In this document: positions 47,277 through 59,572 of the stretch, one piece after another | Numbering within the stretch: the stretch's first letter is position 1 | Layout of the letters: each line of letters opens with the position of its first letter | Source: Charina bottae | Taxonomy: Eukaryota; Chordata; Lepidosauria; Squamata; Charinaidae | DNA length: 64,000 nucleotides | Assembly (NCBI GenBank): GCA_023362775.1 | Contig: JALMGJ010000016.1 | Span: forward strand, 1,940,501-2,004,500 | Direction of reading: 5' to 3' | Notes under the pieces: generated by a model | Told to the model about the DNA's origin: nothing | Databases searched by the model: none | The model's input: the letters and a program-made list of their open reading frames with translations, nothing else | Position numbers and translations under genes: made by a program

Positions 47277-49889
47277 GCTTTTGTTCCTCCAACTTTGTCA
47301 TCTTCTCCTTTTCCATTGCTTTCTTTCCACTCTTCCCTTCACAACATTTTTCGATCTTTCATTTTGTTTTCAAAACCAATATTTTTGCTATTGCACTTGC
47401 CTTCCTTCTTCATTCAGTTATTCATTAGTATGAAATATTAGCTCCTCTTTTTTTTCTTATGGAAATAATTGGAAAGATATAATTGAATGAATCTATCTTC
47501 TTTCTGTCTTTCTTCCTTATAAGCAATGGTCCCTCCAATCTATACTGGCTGCATTGATAGCTGCCCATCTTAGCTGTGTCATTCCCACCCTATTTGACTC
47601 ATCAAATTAAAAAGCCAGCATCCAAAAAGGTTCTGGAAAAGACAAGAAATAAAAACTTGAAAACAGCAGAGCTAATAATTCTCCCACCACCAATAGTCTA
47701 GCAGTAGCTCCAGAGAGAGAGAAGAAGGCCATTTCAAGGCTCCTTCATGAAAATAATGATGGAGGTGCCAGTAATAGAAAATGTGGATCTGTATGTACTA
47801 TAACTCTCCCCTTACCATTGCATTTACTCATTTTCTCTCTCTGTTTCTCTCTCACACACAAGCATGTGGGGATCTCTAATACCTGGCTTCTTGCTCTCTT
47901 GTTTTGTCTTTGTCCAATACCCATTGCAAATTTCAATCCAAACAGTCCATAATTCAATTTAGATGCAAATCCGCTCATTGCATACAAGTAATGTACATTT
48001 CTGTTTAAAGCAAAGAATACTATAGTTTTACCCTCCATTGGTGTGCCATAGATAGGAAAAGCTTCTCCTCTTGCATGTGGGCCTTACTCTTTCAAATCCC
48101 CATCCACCCCACCTTCACCTTAGAGTTCTGAAGGAACTCCATTTTTCATTTACCAATGGAAAATGAGTTTCTTCCCCATCCCCTAATAATTACATATGAA
48201 TTGAAAACAAATGAATGAGTGGGAGATGAATATGACTGCAGAACAAGAGTGCTGGAAGGCATGAATACCTTTGGAGATGGGAAGTTGCTCATCAACTGAA
48301 TTTTAACACACACCCTTTCAAAGGCTGAACAGACATTTCCTCTTTTCTTTCCTTCCCTATTAGTTCTTCACCTTCTTCCTTTTTCTTTCATTCCCTCTAC
48401 ATTACACCTTCTCCTTCCTTTTATGCAATCCCCATCTTGGTTCTTTTCTTCTTTTTTGGTGATTGCTGGACTGTGATTCATGCATATGAAAGCACATGGG
48501 TAATATAAGCAGATGGGGATCAATTTTATAAATGGGCTATCTTATATTACAAGCAATTAATTTTAATCAGTAGTTATACAGGAAATGCAATTAATAATCA
48601 TTTATATTTTTCTCCTGGCCGGACCATATTTTGAAATATGGCTTCTGGCAGGTACACACAAACACACACACAAGATAAACACATGGCCACAGGCTCACAT
48701 TTACAGTGAAGGGGAAATTTCTAGTATTGGTTTCAGCTAGTGTTGGCAACCTTAAGCTGACATGAGGGAACATAGACATTTTTTTAAAAAAGAAAAATTG
48801 TTAGTGTTTCTAACTTTTTTCCAGTCTATTCTTTCTTTTAGGAGGATTATCTTCAATTCAGAGTTATATTTGTTTTGAGTATATACGCTACAGTATATTC
48901 TTAGTCCTGAATATGGGTAAAATACTCAATGCATTGGAGGGGCCTAATAAAGCAAGAACCTATATTTTGTCTCAGGTGAACCACAGTAAAACATCCTTTC
49001 TCATATTACCTGGATAAATATGAGAAAGCTGAAAGGGTGAGATGGAGCCTTTATGAACCTGGATCAATGAATAAAAATACATCGCTACCACCACATCAAG
49101 TAGCACAATAGTAGAAGTGAAAATGGGCAATAGGGAACGTGAGAGGAAAAGGATGGTTAATTCTATTAGATGATGGTGGCCTTTGGGGTTTCAGGCTTGA
49201 AGTAATCCAAACAACGTGTTGTAAGGCTAACAATATCTTTATTGATAGCATAAGGCAATAATGGATGTATAGTGCATTACTGCAAAAAGGAAAAATCAAA
49301 GCATAAGCAGAGTTCCATCACCAGAATGGAAAGAAAAACATCATGGTCTGTGCAAAGACCAGGCATAGTTACAGTTCAGATACAAAGTACATGTAGATAG
49401 CAGTCTACATAAAGAAAGCATAGGAAGAACATAAGTGAGAACATAAGTGAGAATGAATACCCATGGTTCATAGCTGAAATATACCCATGGCTCAGAATTC
49501 TGATTGGTTCATATGGGCACCTCTTTCAGCCTAGCATTTTGGTAGCAATTGTACTTACTATAAACCGTCACACGATGGCAGTGTGGCTCATTGGCTTTCC
49601 CTCGAGATACTTTTCCCCTGGGAAAAATACTGATAACGGTTTGTTATGGCTAGATAGACAAGCACCTGTTATTTACTCTTACAGCAGAAACGCTTGGAAA
49701 TTTCCACTTTCTGGCCAGATTCTTAGTGAAGAAAATGCCATGAGTTTGATTCTGCATAGCATAACTTTAACCAAATAACTTTAACAAATTCTTCCTCATT
49801 GATCCACTAATGCTTGCATACAGCCCTCCCTCTCATGGTTCCTCAGATGGAATCCCAGGCATTTGCTTTATTTTGAGTAAAAAAAAGCT
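47277..49889. other. unassigned sequence
   Basis: No gene recognised. The segment 49170-49790 has minus-strand AATAAAGATATTG (near 49231-49243) and could be an inverted LTR, but no ends can be matched. Confidence 0.4.
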
Positions 49890-50128
49890 TCTGTGTGTGT
49901 TTGTGTGTGTGTTCCTTTGAGTCATTGTTGACTCCTGGCAACTGCCTGGACTAGTCCTTCCAGTTTTCTTGGCAAGAATTCAGAAGTGGCTTGCCATTGC
50001 CTCCTTTGAAAGGGATGTGAGAGAGTGACTGGCCCAAGGTCACCCAGTTGGCTTCATGTCTAAGGCATGACTAGAACTCATGGTCTCCTAGTTTCTAGCC
50101 TCATGCCTTAACCCCAAGCTAGCTCTCT
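49890..50128 (-). mobile_element. Sauria-type SINE, variant tail
   Basis: The inverted head ('gctagcttggggttaagg') and body are Sauria-like; the tail differs ('ccattgcctcc', 'ttcttggcaagaattc', 'gactcctggcaactgcc') and ends in a TG-rich run. aaaaagct is repeated at 49882-49889 and 50129-50136. Confidence 0.72.
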
Positions 50129-50538
50129 AAAAAGCTCCTAGGACAGGGCATTTTATGGGAGACTAATAATTTAGTTCATAGCTATACAGAGAATGGCCCA
50201 CAGGCTTTCAGCATGTCTTGTTTTGTTCCCAAAGCATTCCCCAAAGTGGGTAGGACATAATGTTTGCCTGTTCTTGGGAAGGCAAGATGGGAAGGAGTTA
50301 AAGTGGTGTGTTACATAAAGCAAGAATTTTTCCCCTTAAAAAGCCATAATTGACACTCCCCACCCAGAAAATCAGGATGATTTTTTTTCTCCACTTGGGT
50401 GGTTTTTAAGGACCAAAATGGGTGCCCAAACCTGAAAGCACCCCATTTCACCAATTCCAACTTCCCCTCTAAATCTATTCCACCATCATCATGTCTCCAT
50501 TTTCCTGTACTGCTTTGGAGGTCCAAAATACTTTAAAC

Positions 50539-51364
50539 CAGCATTTCTCAACCGGGGGCCATATGGCCCCTGGGGGCCCCCAGGATATTCCAAGGGGGTC
50601 TCAGGTGAAAATCGCATAAATGGGGGGCCACGGCACAAGACTAGGGGCCACAGAGGGAAGCGAGAAGTGAGGAAAACAGAAGTGACTGAGAAAAGAAAAG
50701 GAAAGGAAAGGAAAAAGGAAAAAAGGAAAAGGAAAAGAGAGAAGTGAAGAAAATAGAAAACAGAGAAGTAGAGTGAACAGAGAAGTGACCGTGCTTCTCA
50801 GTGGATGGATCGCCATGCACACTATGTGGCAACGTCAATTCTGCTTCCTTCTCCCTCCCACTTCCGCACTCCACCGCTGCGGGAACCAAGCTGTCTGCAT
50901 CTCGTTTGTCATGGGCAAGGTGCGTGGCTGCAGCAGTGTTAGTGTGTAGGGTGCTGTTTCTTCGTGCAAGTATTACTGTGAAAGGAGGTATGCTGCTGCA
51001 TGCAAGAGTTCTGCATGTAATCTTCAGGTATTTTTAGCCATTGTGTTTCCCATTCCTTTCACGGTTGCTGTGTTCAGTTGCTTCTCGTTGTAAAGATCTA
51101 CCAGGATCAGACGTAACTTTTCATTTCATTCATGTCATTTTTCATTCATCATCAAGCACACGGGTCACATTGATCAAGAAATACTTAAAGTATAAATTTT
51201 TATGTAATTGTATTTTGTGTAAATTATAAAAATTATAAATAAAACATGTTCTATTTAAAAACAAAACATTTAAAGAGCTACCTTTCTACCGGTAGGATAG
51301 GGGGCCACAGGAAGGAAACAAGGTCAGAAGGGGGCCACGGTCGGAAAAAGGTTGAGAAACACTG
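50539..51364. mobile_element. hAT element with SPIN/Charlie-like ends
   Basis: CAGCATTTCTCAACC ... GGTTGAGAAACACTG is flanked by an exact duplication ctttaaac (50531-50538, 51365-51372). Subterminal 'gggggccacgg' and 'ggggccacagg' motifs occur at both ends. The 826-bp interior contains GGAAA repeats (50695-50735) and a GC-rich block near 50820-50940, but no transposase frame. It is an internally deleted, non-autonomous copy. Confidence 0.9.
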
Positions 51365-52624
51365 CTTTAAACAGCGTTGCCATTGGTCCTGATAAAGCTG
51401 TGTTGCCATGTTTTAGAGAGCTGGATTCCTAAACTTAAACTCCAAAGAATATCTGATTTGGTTCTTTCTGGCTAAAAATATGATTTTTAATAGGTAAATG
51501 TAAATTGGAAAAGGCAATTACGTTATTGGTACATGAAATAGGAAATCCCTTAGTGCCTTTCCTTATATACCATACCAGAATATGGTTCTCTGAAACTGAA
51601 CTAAGATCTTATGCTTTGCTATTCTGACTTGTAACAGGTTTGGATAAACAAATTAAAAATACTGCTAAACAAATTTGTGTGAAAAATGCCTTTTAAAATC
51701 TTGGGTTGTTGCCAGATATACTTTTCTTGATTTTGAATCAAGTCATTCTTAGAAATATGGTTTTATGAAGCTGGAAGCTACTGTTTTAGCTAATGTAAAT
51801 ATGAAACATTTCATGATAATAAAGTCTAATGAATAATGAAACAGAAGCAATATTGCCAGGAATTCAAGGACACAACCTTCATATTTATAATATTTCATTG
51901 ATACTAAAATAAAGGTCTTTCATGTAGAAAACTCAATTTCCTTATTATCAGTATTCTGTAAAGAAAGAGCAATCTGAGATACATTTTTATCTTGAGATCA
52001 AATTATTATAATAACTTGTATTAAAACACTTTGTGGCCTTTATTTTGAAATGAACACTTTATGTGAATTTAAATAAATAAATTGGGAATAATTTCTTATA
52101 TAAATTTCCATGTTAAGCAATTAGTACAGTATACAGCAATAGTTTGAATTTTAAAAAAACAGATACAATTTAAACAAGTGAACTGTTACATTCTTGCTGG
52201 AATCAGTAACACTCATATGTACATAATTTCTACTGCTGTGCAGAAATATTCATAGTATTACATTCATCTTTAATAATAGTTCTAAAGCTTCTCTTTTCTT
52301 CACATTCAACAGAGTCTACTGGAGTTGGGTGGCCAATAAATTTAAGTAAATAAACAAACAACAACAACAACATGCTCCTTAGATTTTTCCCAGAGGGTCT
52401 CTAGAACACAACTGGAAGGGTGGATGCAGGGACTGGAAGAATCCCTCACATGAGTAGTGTCTTAGATACAGATAACAGGATTACAAACATTGGAACCCAG
52501 TTTCACAATTTGATATATAGCTCAGTTTAAGCTGGAGTGATTTTACTGGAAACCTGAATTCAAAAAAGATTTGAAAAACTGAATCAAAGTTTTGTGTATT
52601 TATTTAACTATTATGGAAAGTACC

Positions 52625-52625
<1 letters not shown>

Positions 52626-52715
<90 letters not shown>

Positions 52716-52789
52716 AGGAAGGAAGGAAGGAAGGAAGGAAGGAAGGAAGGAAGGAAGGAAGGAAGGAAGGAAGGAAGGAAGGAAGGAAG
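52626..52789 (+). repeat. GAAA then GGAA microsatellite
   Basis: About 22 GAAA units (52626-52715) turn directly into about 18 GGAA units (to 52789). All purine on the plus strand. The KKER/LPSF frames over it are artefacts. Confidence 0.97.
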
Positions 52790-54079
52790 ACTGATTTTGT
52801 GGGGAAGTAGAATTTAACAAATGTCAAGCAACTACTTGCAGAGTTTTTATTCTAAGTTTCTTTAATTGTTTATGTTTTGAGAAAAAGGAAAATGCCTATT
52901 GATTTCTTTTGTTTCTTGACAGAATTAATGACTTTTACAGATATATTACCTATTCTGTGACATTGAAGCCTGCCAAATGTCAAAGGATAGGTGCAGAAAT
53001 TTCACAAGAGAAAGACTTCAGAGTTTTCTAATACAACATGTTCTAATATTAACTTCCCATTCCCCAGTCTTCTCTATTGCTTGTCCTTGGAGGGAATATG
53101 TTCAGTTGCAGTATGATAGGTGCAAAAGCTTTTATGCTTAGTGCCATGAAGCTGACAGTTGAATGGAGAAGGATTTGCTTTATCCCATCCCACCTGGCGG
53201 GATGGAGGAATTAATATTTCAACTTATTTAAATATTTACCTTTTAGATGTTTATGCTGAATCCTATAGGCCCTGGGAGGCCATCACAGAAGTCATGGATT
53301 GTTCAGATTTCTCCCTCTGAGGCCAGGAAGAGAGCTGTTAACTGAGAGGAGCACATCTGTTATTAGAAACTCCCTCCTGTCTGCCAGACTGTGTGCTTCT
53401 TTTGTTTTGATGTGGGGATGCCTAAAATCAGAGGGAACAAAGTGTGCTGCAGGTTCAGCATCTCAAAACTGCCATAAGCTGGTATATTATTTATTCCAGT
53501 TTGAAAGTGGTGTAGATCTATTCCCCCGGATGCATTTCCATAGAAGGGAATTTCTCTTTCTTTCTGAAAAAAAAACAGCAGAACAGGAAATAGAGGACAA
53601 TTCCATACCAGAAATTGTACCACTCCAGGATGAGCTCCACACAAGTGATTCCACACCATTGTGTCTCTCTCACATATGCGCTATTGGATGTGGCTTTTTC
53701 CTTACTCCTTCTCTTGGCTTTTGACCTTCAGTCATTTTAGCAGGTCCTGTAAAGGGAATGCTGGCTTGAGGGCTTTGAAGTTCCCCCTACAAGATCCAGG
53801 TCAATTGAACAGGGGTGAAACTGACAAGACTCTTGCCCCTTCTCTTCCACAGCACATCCAGCAGGTCCCTGACTGTTGATGTCAGTCCTGCCTGAGGTAC
53901 AAAGTTTATATTTTATTATGGTACAAGAAGAGAACAGCAAAACAATGCTAACAAGTCACCCCTGTTTTCCATTGCACATGGTTGCATATGTATGGGAGAC
54001 CAAGCAACTGGGTAGGAATTTCATGTCTCCTCCTGATGTGCCACTTGGGCCTCAGCATCGTACAAATGTTACTGTTCCA

Positions 54080-54158
54080 GAAGGAAGGAAGGAAGGAAGG
54101 AAGGAAGGAAGGAAGGAAGGAAGGAAGGAAGGAAGGAAGGAAGGAAGGAAGGAAGGAA
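54080..54158 (+). repeat. GGAA microsatellite
   Basis: About 19 units of GGAA without interruption, on the same strand as 52716-52789. Confidence 0.97.
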
Positions 54159-54754
54159 GTTACATTTTTTTTGCCTGAAACACCAGCATCTATGATACAG
54201 TAGCCGGCTATCAATGAAGAAATCCTATGCCTTCTGCTCACATCACAAAGCAAACAGCTCCCTTGGGAACTTTCCAAACACAGCAAAATTTCCAGTAAAT
54301 AAGCAATCATGAGAAAGGTATTATGGATTTGGTTCCTCTTTTCTCTCCAACAGAATTAAAGGTTAATGTTGCACTTATCTTGAAATTTGAAGGTGAAGAT
54401 TTATTCATTGCTGAAGAAAGATTACCACAAACAGAGTAATATAGATGAGCAATTATTAATCTTATTAATGTGAAACCAAACCTTCAAATCCTGCTTTGGT
54501 CAATTTCCCACTGAGCTCAAAGGTTTACCTTGTTAAGAGCTGACTAATATCTGAGCAAAATGCTTGACCCATTTTTACTGCACAAATTATTTTGAGGTTC
54601 CTTTCTTAACAAAATATGGGACAAAGCATAACTGTGATCTGCATATTTTTCCGAAGATTAACAGAAAATGGCTGCCTTCTAAGAAGTTTGCCAGTGTACC
54701 CCTGCCTGTACTTTTCATTTAGAGCACAATTTTCTTTTAAAGAAGTTCTCGTTC

Positions 54755-54782
54755 TCTCTCTCTGTCTCTGTCTCTGTCTCTG

Positions 54783-54842
<60 letters not shown>

Positions 54843-54848
54843 TGTGTG
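54755..54848 (+). repeat. TCTCTG/CT/GT compound microsatellite
   Basis: CT with TCTCTG hexamers (54755-54806), CT (to about 54824), then GT (54825-54848). Confidence 0.96.
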
Positions 54849-55207
54849 GCATTTTTGTTTGTTTGTATTTGTGTGTATATCTGCTGACATTATGAGCAGT
54901 AAACTGCACTAGAAAATAAACTATTGTTGATAAATGCACTCCAGTTACAATGTGAACCAAAGAAAATTCTCTCTATTCCTACATATTTGTATGTCAGATT
55001 CTGTTTTTAGAAAGTTTGAAAAACTCTTGAACAAATGTCTTTGCCCCCCCCCCCCTTTTCAACTTTTATATCAACGAAAAGGTGAGTTGCTTAAACAATC
55101 CAGATTTCCATCCCCTTAAACTAGGGGACCATAGTATTGTCCTGTTACTCTATGAAGATGATGCTGTAGTTCTTTCCAGAACACCTATAGGCCTTAAAAG
55201 TCTGTCC

Positions 55208-56170
55208 TGTTCTGACTAAGACTCGAAGCAGGAAGTGGTGGAAATAAAGTTCGGTAGGTACTCACGTGGGAAGCTGTCACGTGGTCGCGGCCCAAGGCTG
55301 CCGGTCCGGTTCTGTTGCAGGGCAAGAATCCAACTCGGTATCTGACGGGTTCGCAAGGCAGGGGCTCGATGCAAGTCTCCTTGAGGTGGCAGGACAGGAC
55401 TCAGGCATGGGATGCAGCTGCACAGCAAGGTGAGGTTCCTGCAAGAAACTCGGCAGGGTGGCAGGATAAGCCTTTGGCGCAAGGCATAGCGGAGCAGCAT
55501 GGCAAGGCTCTGGCATGAGGTGCGATGAGCGTTCGGCACGGCAGGATTTTGATGTGGAGCTAGGTAGAGCGGCAGGGCAAGGTTCCAGCATGAAGTGCAG
55601 CGGTGCAGCAAGGCAGGGTTCTGGCGCAAAGTGTGGCAGTGCTTCAAGGCAGGTTTCCGATGTGGAGCTAGGCTAGGTGATGAGGCAGGATTCCTGCTCA
55701 GGACTAGACAGGGTAGCAAGGCAAGATTCTGGCATGTAGCACAGTGAAACAGCAAGGCAGGATTCTGGTGCGAAGCTGGGCTGGGCTGGGTGGCAAGGCA
55801 AGGTTCTGACTCGGAGCTTGGAGGACTGACAAGGCAGAGTGCTGGCGATTCTAATGAGGATCTGGAACAGTTGTCTTCGGCAACGGGTGCACGTTGCTCT
55901 CGCTTTTTATCTCACTGATTTTTGTGCCATTTGTGCACGGGAGCCAATCGCACCTCACATTGCTCTGCATGCCTTTCCCACCTCCTCTCTTGTGTGCTCA
56001 TAGGCGGAGGCTCTACTTCCTCTGGGCTGTCTCCAATCAGCTGCTCTGACTCAGGTTCAAATTTTGTGCCAGAATTGCTAATTCTGGCTTCCTCTAACAA
56101 CAGTCCTTCCTCCTCTGAACCCGACTCAACCTCCATCCTGACAAAGAGGTTTGAAAAGTCTGGCCCAGCA
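55208..56170 (-). mobile_element. GC-rich insertion with minisatellite, possible solo LTR
   Basis: It begins TGTTCTGAC and ends GGCCCAGCA on the plus strand, so it could be an inverted LTR (TGCT ... AACA). Imperfect repeats of about 39-42 bp ('gcaaggcaggattctgg' type) fill 55290-55850. A minus-strand TATA-like ATAAAAAG lies near 55903-55910. Sequence 55942-56070 resembles part of the hAT element at 24174. I could not confirm a target duplication, so boundaries are approximate. Minus-strand frames here are repeat artefacts. Confidence 0.5.
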
Positions 56171-56739
56171 CTGTGATAACGATGAACTGGAAATAAAACT
56201 AAGATCATGGCTTTTGCCAATAGGCCGAAATTCCGTTCATGGAGCATTCGCAGCCATAGAATAGAGCAAGTGAGCAGTTCCAAGTATTTAGGTGTAGTCA
56301 TCCATGCCACTGGCTCGAGGAAAGCCCACTTTGAATATGCTGCAGCCTCTGGACAAAGATCTCTATTTAGCCTTTCTAAACCTTTGGCTAAAACTCAACT
56401 TTTACCCCAAAAGCCTAGCACAGCCTAGCACCTCTCATTCTTCAGGATAACTTTCAATCCACATGGATTAAGGCCATTGACTCAATTCTTTTAAAGCTAG
56501 GCTATTCCCCATCCTCAGTTCTCAAGATGGAATACAATCAGGCAAAACAAGATCTGAAACAAAGGATAAAGGACATAGAATGGCAAGGAGATTTAGGGAA
56601 GGTTCTAACCTTCCTCTCTCCAGTGCATAATAAATATATGATCACTGCTGCCAGTTATCTCACACAGCTCGAAACACCTATCCATCAGAAAGCCTTTTCT
56701 CTAGCTCAATGCCAGACTCTCCCCTCTGCGGTACTGGAT

Positions 56740-57250
56740 TTATTTATTTATTTTTATTTAATCTTATTTATACCCCGCCTATCCCCTCCCTACTGGAGGG
56801 CTCTAGGCGGCTTACAACATCCGTATACATTAATTTATACATCAAATTATACATCATATATTATACCCGCGCGACAGGGAGAGAGGGAGGGAACCGGCTC
56901 TTCTGCTGAAGGCATTGGACTGCAAGTCCCAGAATGCCTCGCTCCGCGCCGGCTGCTGACGTCCAGGAAGTTGGTGTCTCCGGATCCGTCGTCCTCCGTC
57001 GTCCTCTGCCGACATCACCGCTCTTCCAGGTCTTTTTGGAATCGAGGACGACTCTCCGCTGGAGGCCCGCAAATTGCCCCACGTGAGTGGTACCCATTAA
57101 TCTACTTGCTATATTAGCTTTCGAATCGCTGGGTTGGCAGAGAGCTAGGGCAAGTGACGAGAGCTCACCTCGTCACGCGGTTTCGAACTGCCAACCTTAT
57201 GGTCGGCAGTCTAACGGCTCAGCGGTTTAACCCGCTGAGCCACCGCGCCC
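56740..57250 (-). mobile_element. composite SINE with CpG-rich body
   Basis: Minus strand: head 'ggggcgcggtggctcagcgg', tRNA-like part with 'ggttggcagttcgaaac', body to 'gcaagtagattaatgggtac', then a CpG-rich segment (about 56880-57080) not found in the other SINEs, then an L2-like tail ('gagggctctaggcgg' on plus) ending in TTATTTATTT at 56740. ctggat is duplicated (56734-56739, 57251-57256), and the interrupted LINE frame joins exactly. Tail type implies L2-like mobilisation, unlike the CTTTAC SINEs. Confidence 0.82.
56919..56937 (+). promoter_or_regulatory. ZNF143/Staf-like motif in composite SINE
   Basis: The 19 bases actgcaagtcccagaatgc closely match the known extended ZNF143 (Staf) binding motif of vertebrate promoters. 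A CRE-like TGACGTC lies 20 bases downstream (about 56957-56963), and the surroundings are CpG-rich. Binding is not shown by sequence alone. Confidence 0.5.
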
Positions 57251-57844
57251 CTGGATGGCAAATATAAAAAAGTACCATTGGCCATAAGGCTCTGCCCTTA
57301 TGACTCCAGAGAGGTGGAAACCACAGACCATGTCCTCCTTCGCTGTGTCTTTTACAGAGATCTCTGAACCAAACGCATCTTACCACTGATTAGTAAATAT
57401 CCTGGTCGCCCAGATTCAGACTATCCTCAAATGCTGCTTATAGATGAAAAGCCTATTGTCACAGCGCAGGTAGCCAGGTTTTGCGCAGCAGCAATGAAGA
57501 TTCGTCGGACCCCGATGGGCTAATTTTTGTAATGTACCTTATGTAAAAGTAATTCGTTTAATTTTTTATATATTAACATAGTTTTAATTTTAGATACTTA
57601 AATTTTACATTTTACATTTAACATAATCTTAGTGACTATATTATCATCTGGTACAGGCTGCACCTTAGATTGCACCCATAGAGTTTAGCTAGGTAGTTTT
57701 ATAAATGTATTTAAATTTTATTTTAACTTTTAATTTAATTTTATTCTAGGTTGCTATCATTTTAAGACAGAATATGTATACTTTCACAGAGCATCATCCT
57801 TGTACTGGTCTAAGACAGCAATAAACTATTGATTGATTGATTGA

Positions 57845-59245
57845 ACTCAAGTCTTTGGGGACTGAGAATGCTTTTAACTAGATTGTTTTTGCTTGTCCTA
57901 ATTATTTTTAGTCTTGTTCAGCTGTGCAGAAGATGAATTTATCCATTCCATCTCTGATCTGACCTGGGTTACCACATTTAATCATTTAAAAACATTTTTT
58001 GAGAGGGGAGATATATCTGTAAAATATGTACAATATCAACTTATATTGCATCAGTAAGTTATATAGCACTTATAGCACATTGTGCATGAGTAACAGAGAG
58101 TATACAACATACAGTACTGTAAGTATAGAATAAAGTATATAGCATGTCATCCAGATTAAGCATTTATAAATAAATACATATGTTATAGCCTTAAAGTGTT
58201 AAAAAGCATATCTGTACTATAATTATGAGAAGTATGCAGATCACTCTTATCTGATACAACTTGATGCTTAATTTTAAATGTTCAGTTCCATTCCAGTCAT
58301 TGATCATCTTTAGACTCAGTCTCCAAACTGGATCTTTGCATACCACTGATAAATCATCAAATTTTAATTTATTTTTTAACATGTCATCAGTCCTTCCTTT
58401 TCTAATTCTAAGTCTAACCTATTTGTTATAGAGACATACATGTCAGCTCTATAGACCAAGTTTTCAGTAGTTTTCTCTTTGACTTCAAAAACATAGACAT
58501 TTTTTCTTTATTTGTGCAATGTATTTACACTTAGGTTTTAGCATCACATTTAGAGTAGTAAAATAAAATATCATCTAAAGAGCTCTTGAAGAAAATCAGA
58601 CAAGGATACAGCACACACTCCTAGATTTATTGGCTTACTTGAGCACAAGTAAGACAAGAGGAGGAAGAGGCAGATTGACTTATCAATTGGGCATTGTTCG
58701 ATATTCACATCAAAAAAACTTTGAAAGTAGAGAAAGAAAAGAAGAAATCATTTCTATAGATTTCTGTGTAAACATATCTAAATTAAAAGAACTTAAATTC
58801 GAAGACCAGCATAACCCCAGATATTTTTAATCCCATTTTAGCAATCTTATTTCATTAAGATCATTCCAGTATGTAATTCAAGTCTGGTCAATGACTGAAA
58901 TGAAGTAGGTTGATTTTGATTTTGATTTTGTAACATTTCTCAGAAGAAAAGGCCTGTTACTGACAGAAAAGACTTAAAGCAGAGATGCGTGGTCCTTGAA
59001 AACATTGCTGTGTCTTCCAGAATCCCTTGAAATTTACTGCTGGAATGCATGGAAAATGATGAGAACTATATTGACTGTATTTTATTAATTGCACTCAATT
59101 TTAATTAAATGCATATCTGTTGGGGTTTGATAAACCCAGGAATTTACTTCTAGATATAAATTATACAGAGAGGCTTGATTTCTGGGTAAAAGGTGAAATA
59201 TTCTGCACAGTCACCCAATTAGCAGCCATTGTTGTAGGAATGATG
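57845..59245. other. unassigned sequence
   Basis: No gene or repeat recognised over 1.4 kb. A GATTTT repeat lies at about 58913-58929. Confidence 0.5.
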
Positions 59246-59572
59246 TGTCAGTGTGTGACTCATACAACAGGTGCTTAGAGTTAGGTTGGGTGTGGTGAAT
59301 AACGAGAGTGACCTATAATGTGATTGGTCAGGTTCACTATATATGCAGAGACATTCTCATTTCCCATTATTCCCATTTTACCTCGTGAAAGCTGTATCGT
59401 TGATGGTGCATCATTTGTTACTTGTGGAAGTGATCTGTAAATATGTATGTATATAAAGTAAATAGGATATTTGATATAACTTCTGTTTGGAGTCTATTTA
59501 CTGCATAGTACGTGGATCACTGGTGCCTAGGAGAGAGGCAGGCTGCTCCATCTCCGCGTGCTCCCTCTGACA
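59246..59572 (+). repeat. putative solo LTR
   Basis: TGTCAG at the start and CTGACA at the end form a 6-bp inverted pair over 327 bp. Inside are 'gtgattggtca' (CCAAT box inverted) near 59321, a TATA-like 'ctatatatg' near 59337, and a GC-rich last 60 bases. No matching target duplication (tgatg / atatc) and no second copy. Orientation is inferred from motif order. Confidence 0.4.

Larger units (their letters stand above)
51373..55039. other. unassigned sequence with long microsatellites
   Basis: No host gene. The 141-residue frame at 53299-53724 lacks domains and an ATG start. Microsatellites are listed separately. A C run lies at about 55045-55055. Confidence 0.5.
55056..57520 (+). pseudogene. 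LINE reverse transcriptase and C-terminus remnant
   Basis: Pieces in order: LFNFYINEKV and YEDDAVVLSRTPIGLKSL (RT palm; the usual YADD has Ala changed to Glu) at 55056-55200; KTKIMAFANRP, EQVSSSKYLGVVIHATGS at 56200-56340; then, after an internal deletion near 56420-56434, LAPLILQDNF, QAKQDLKQRIKDIEWQGDLG and LPSAVLD to 56739. Following the SINE, GKYKKVPLAIRLCPYD, TTDHVLLRCVFY (one Cys of the expected CCHC motif is missing) and ARFCAAAMKIRRTP up to a stop. The frame joins exactly across the SINE. RT palm mutation, deletion and insertions make it inactive. Confidence 0.8.
55040..57844 (+). mobile_element. LINE of unassigned clade, twice interrupted
   Basis: Coding parts lie at 55056-55207, 56195-56420, 56434-56739 and 57251-57520, with insertions at 55208-56170 and 56740-57250. 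The 3' UTR ends with 'gcaataaactattg' and an ATTG tail at 57826-57844. Protein motifs are given in the next entry. I do not name the clade: the RT is LINE-like and the C-terminus has a Cys-His motif, which excludes RTE and L2. Confidence 0.8.

Noticed and set aside
49170..49790. Possible inverted LTR with AATAAAGATATTG
   Set aside because: No terminal TG/CA pair with TSD could be fixed, and no partner copy exists here.
52592..52827. Lys/Glu/Arg-rich and Leu/Pro/Ser-rich frames
   Set aside because: Translations of GAAA/GGAA microsatellites.
53299..53724. 141-residue open frame
   Set aside because: No domain, no ATG start and no neighbouring exon signals; composition is that of surrounding DNA.
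55216..55755. 179-residue minus-strand frame with 13-residue repeats
   Set aside because: The repeats follow the DNA minisatellite and the frame has no other coding support.
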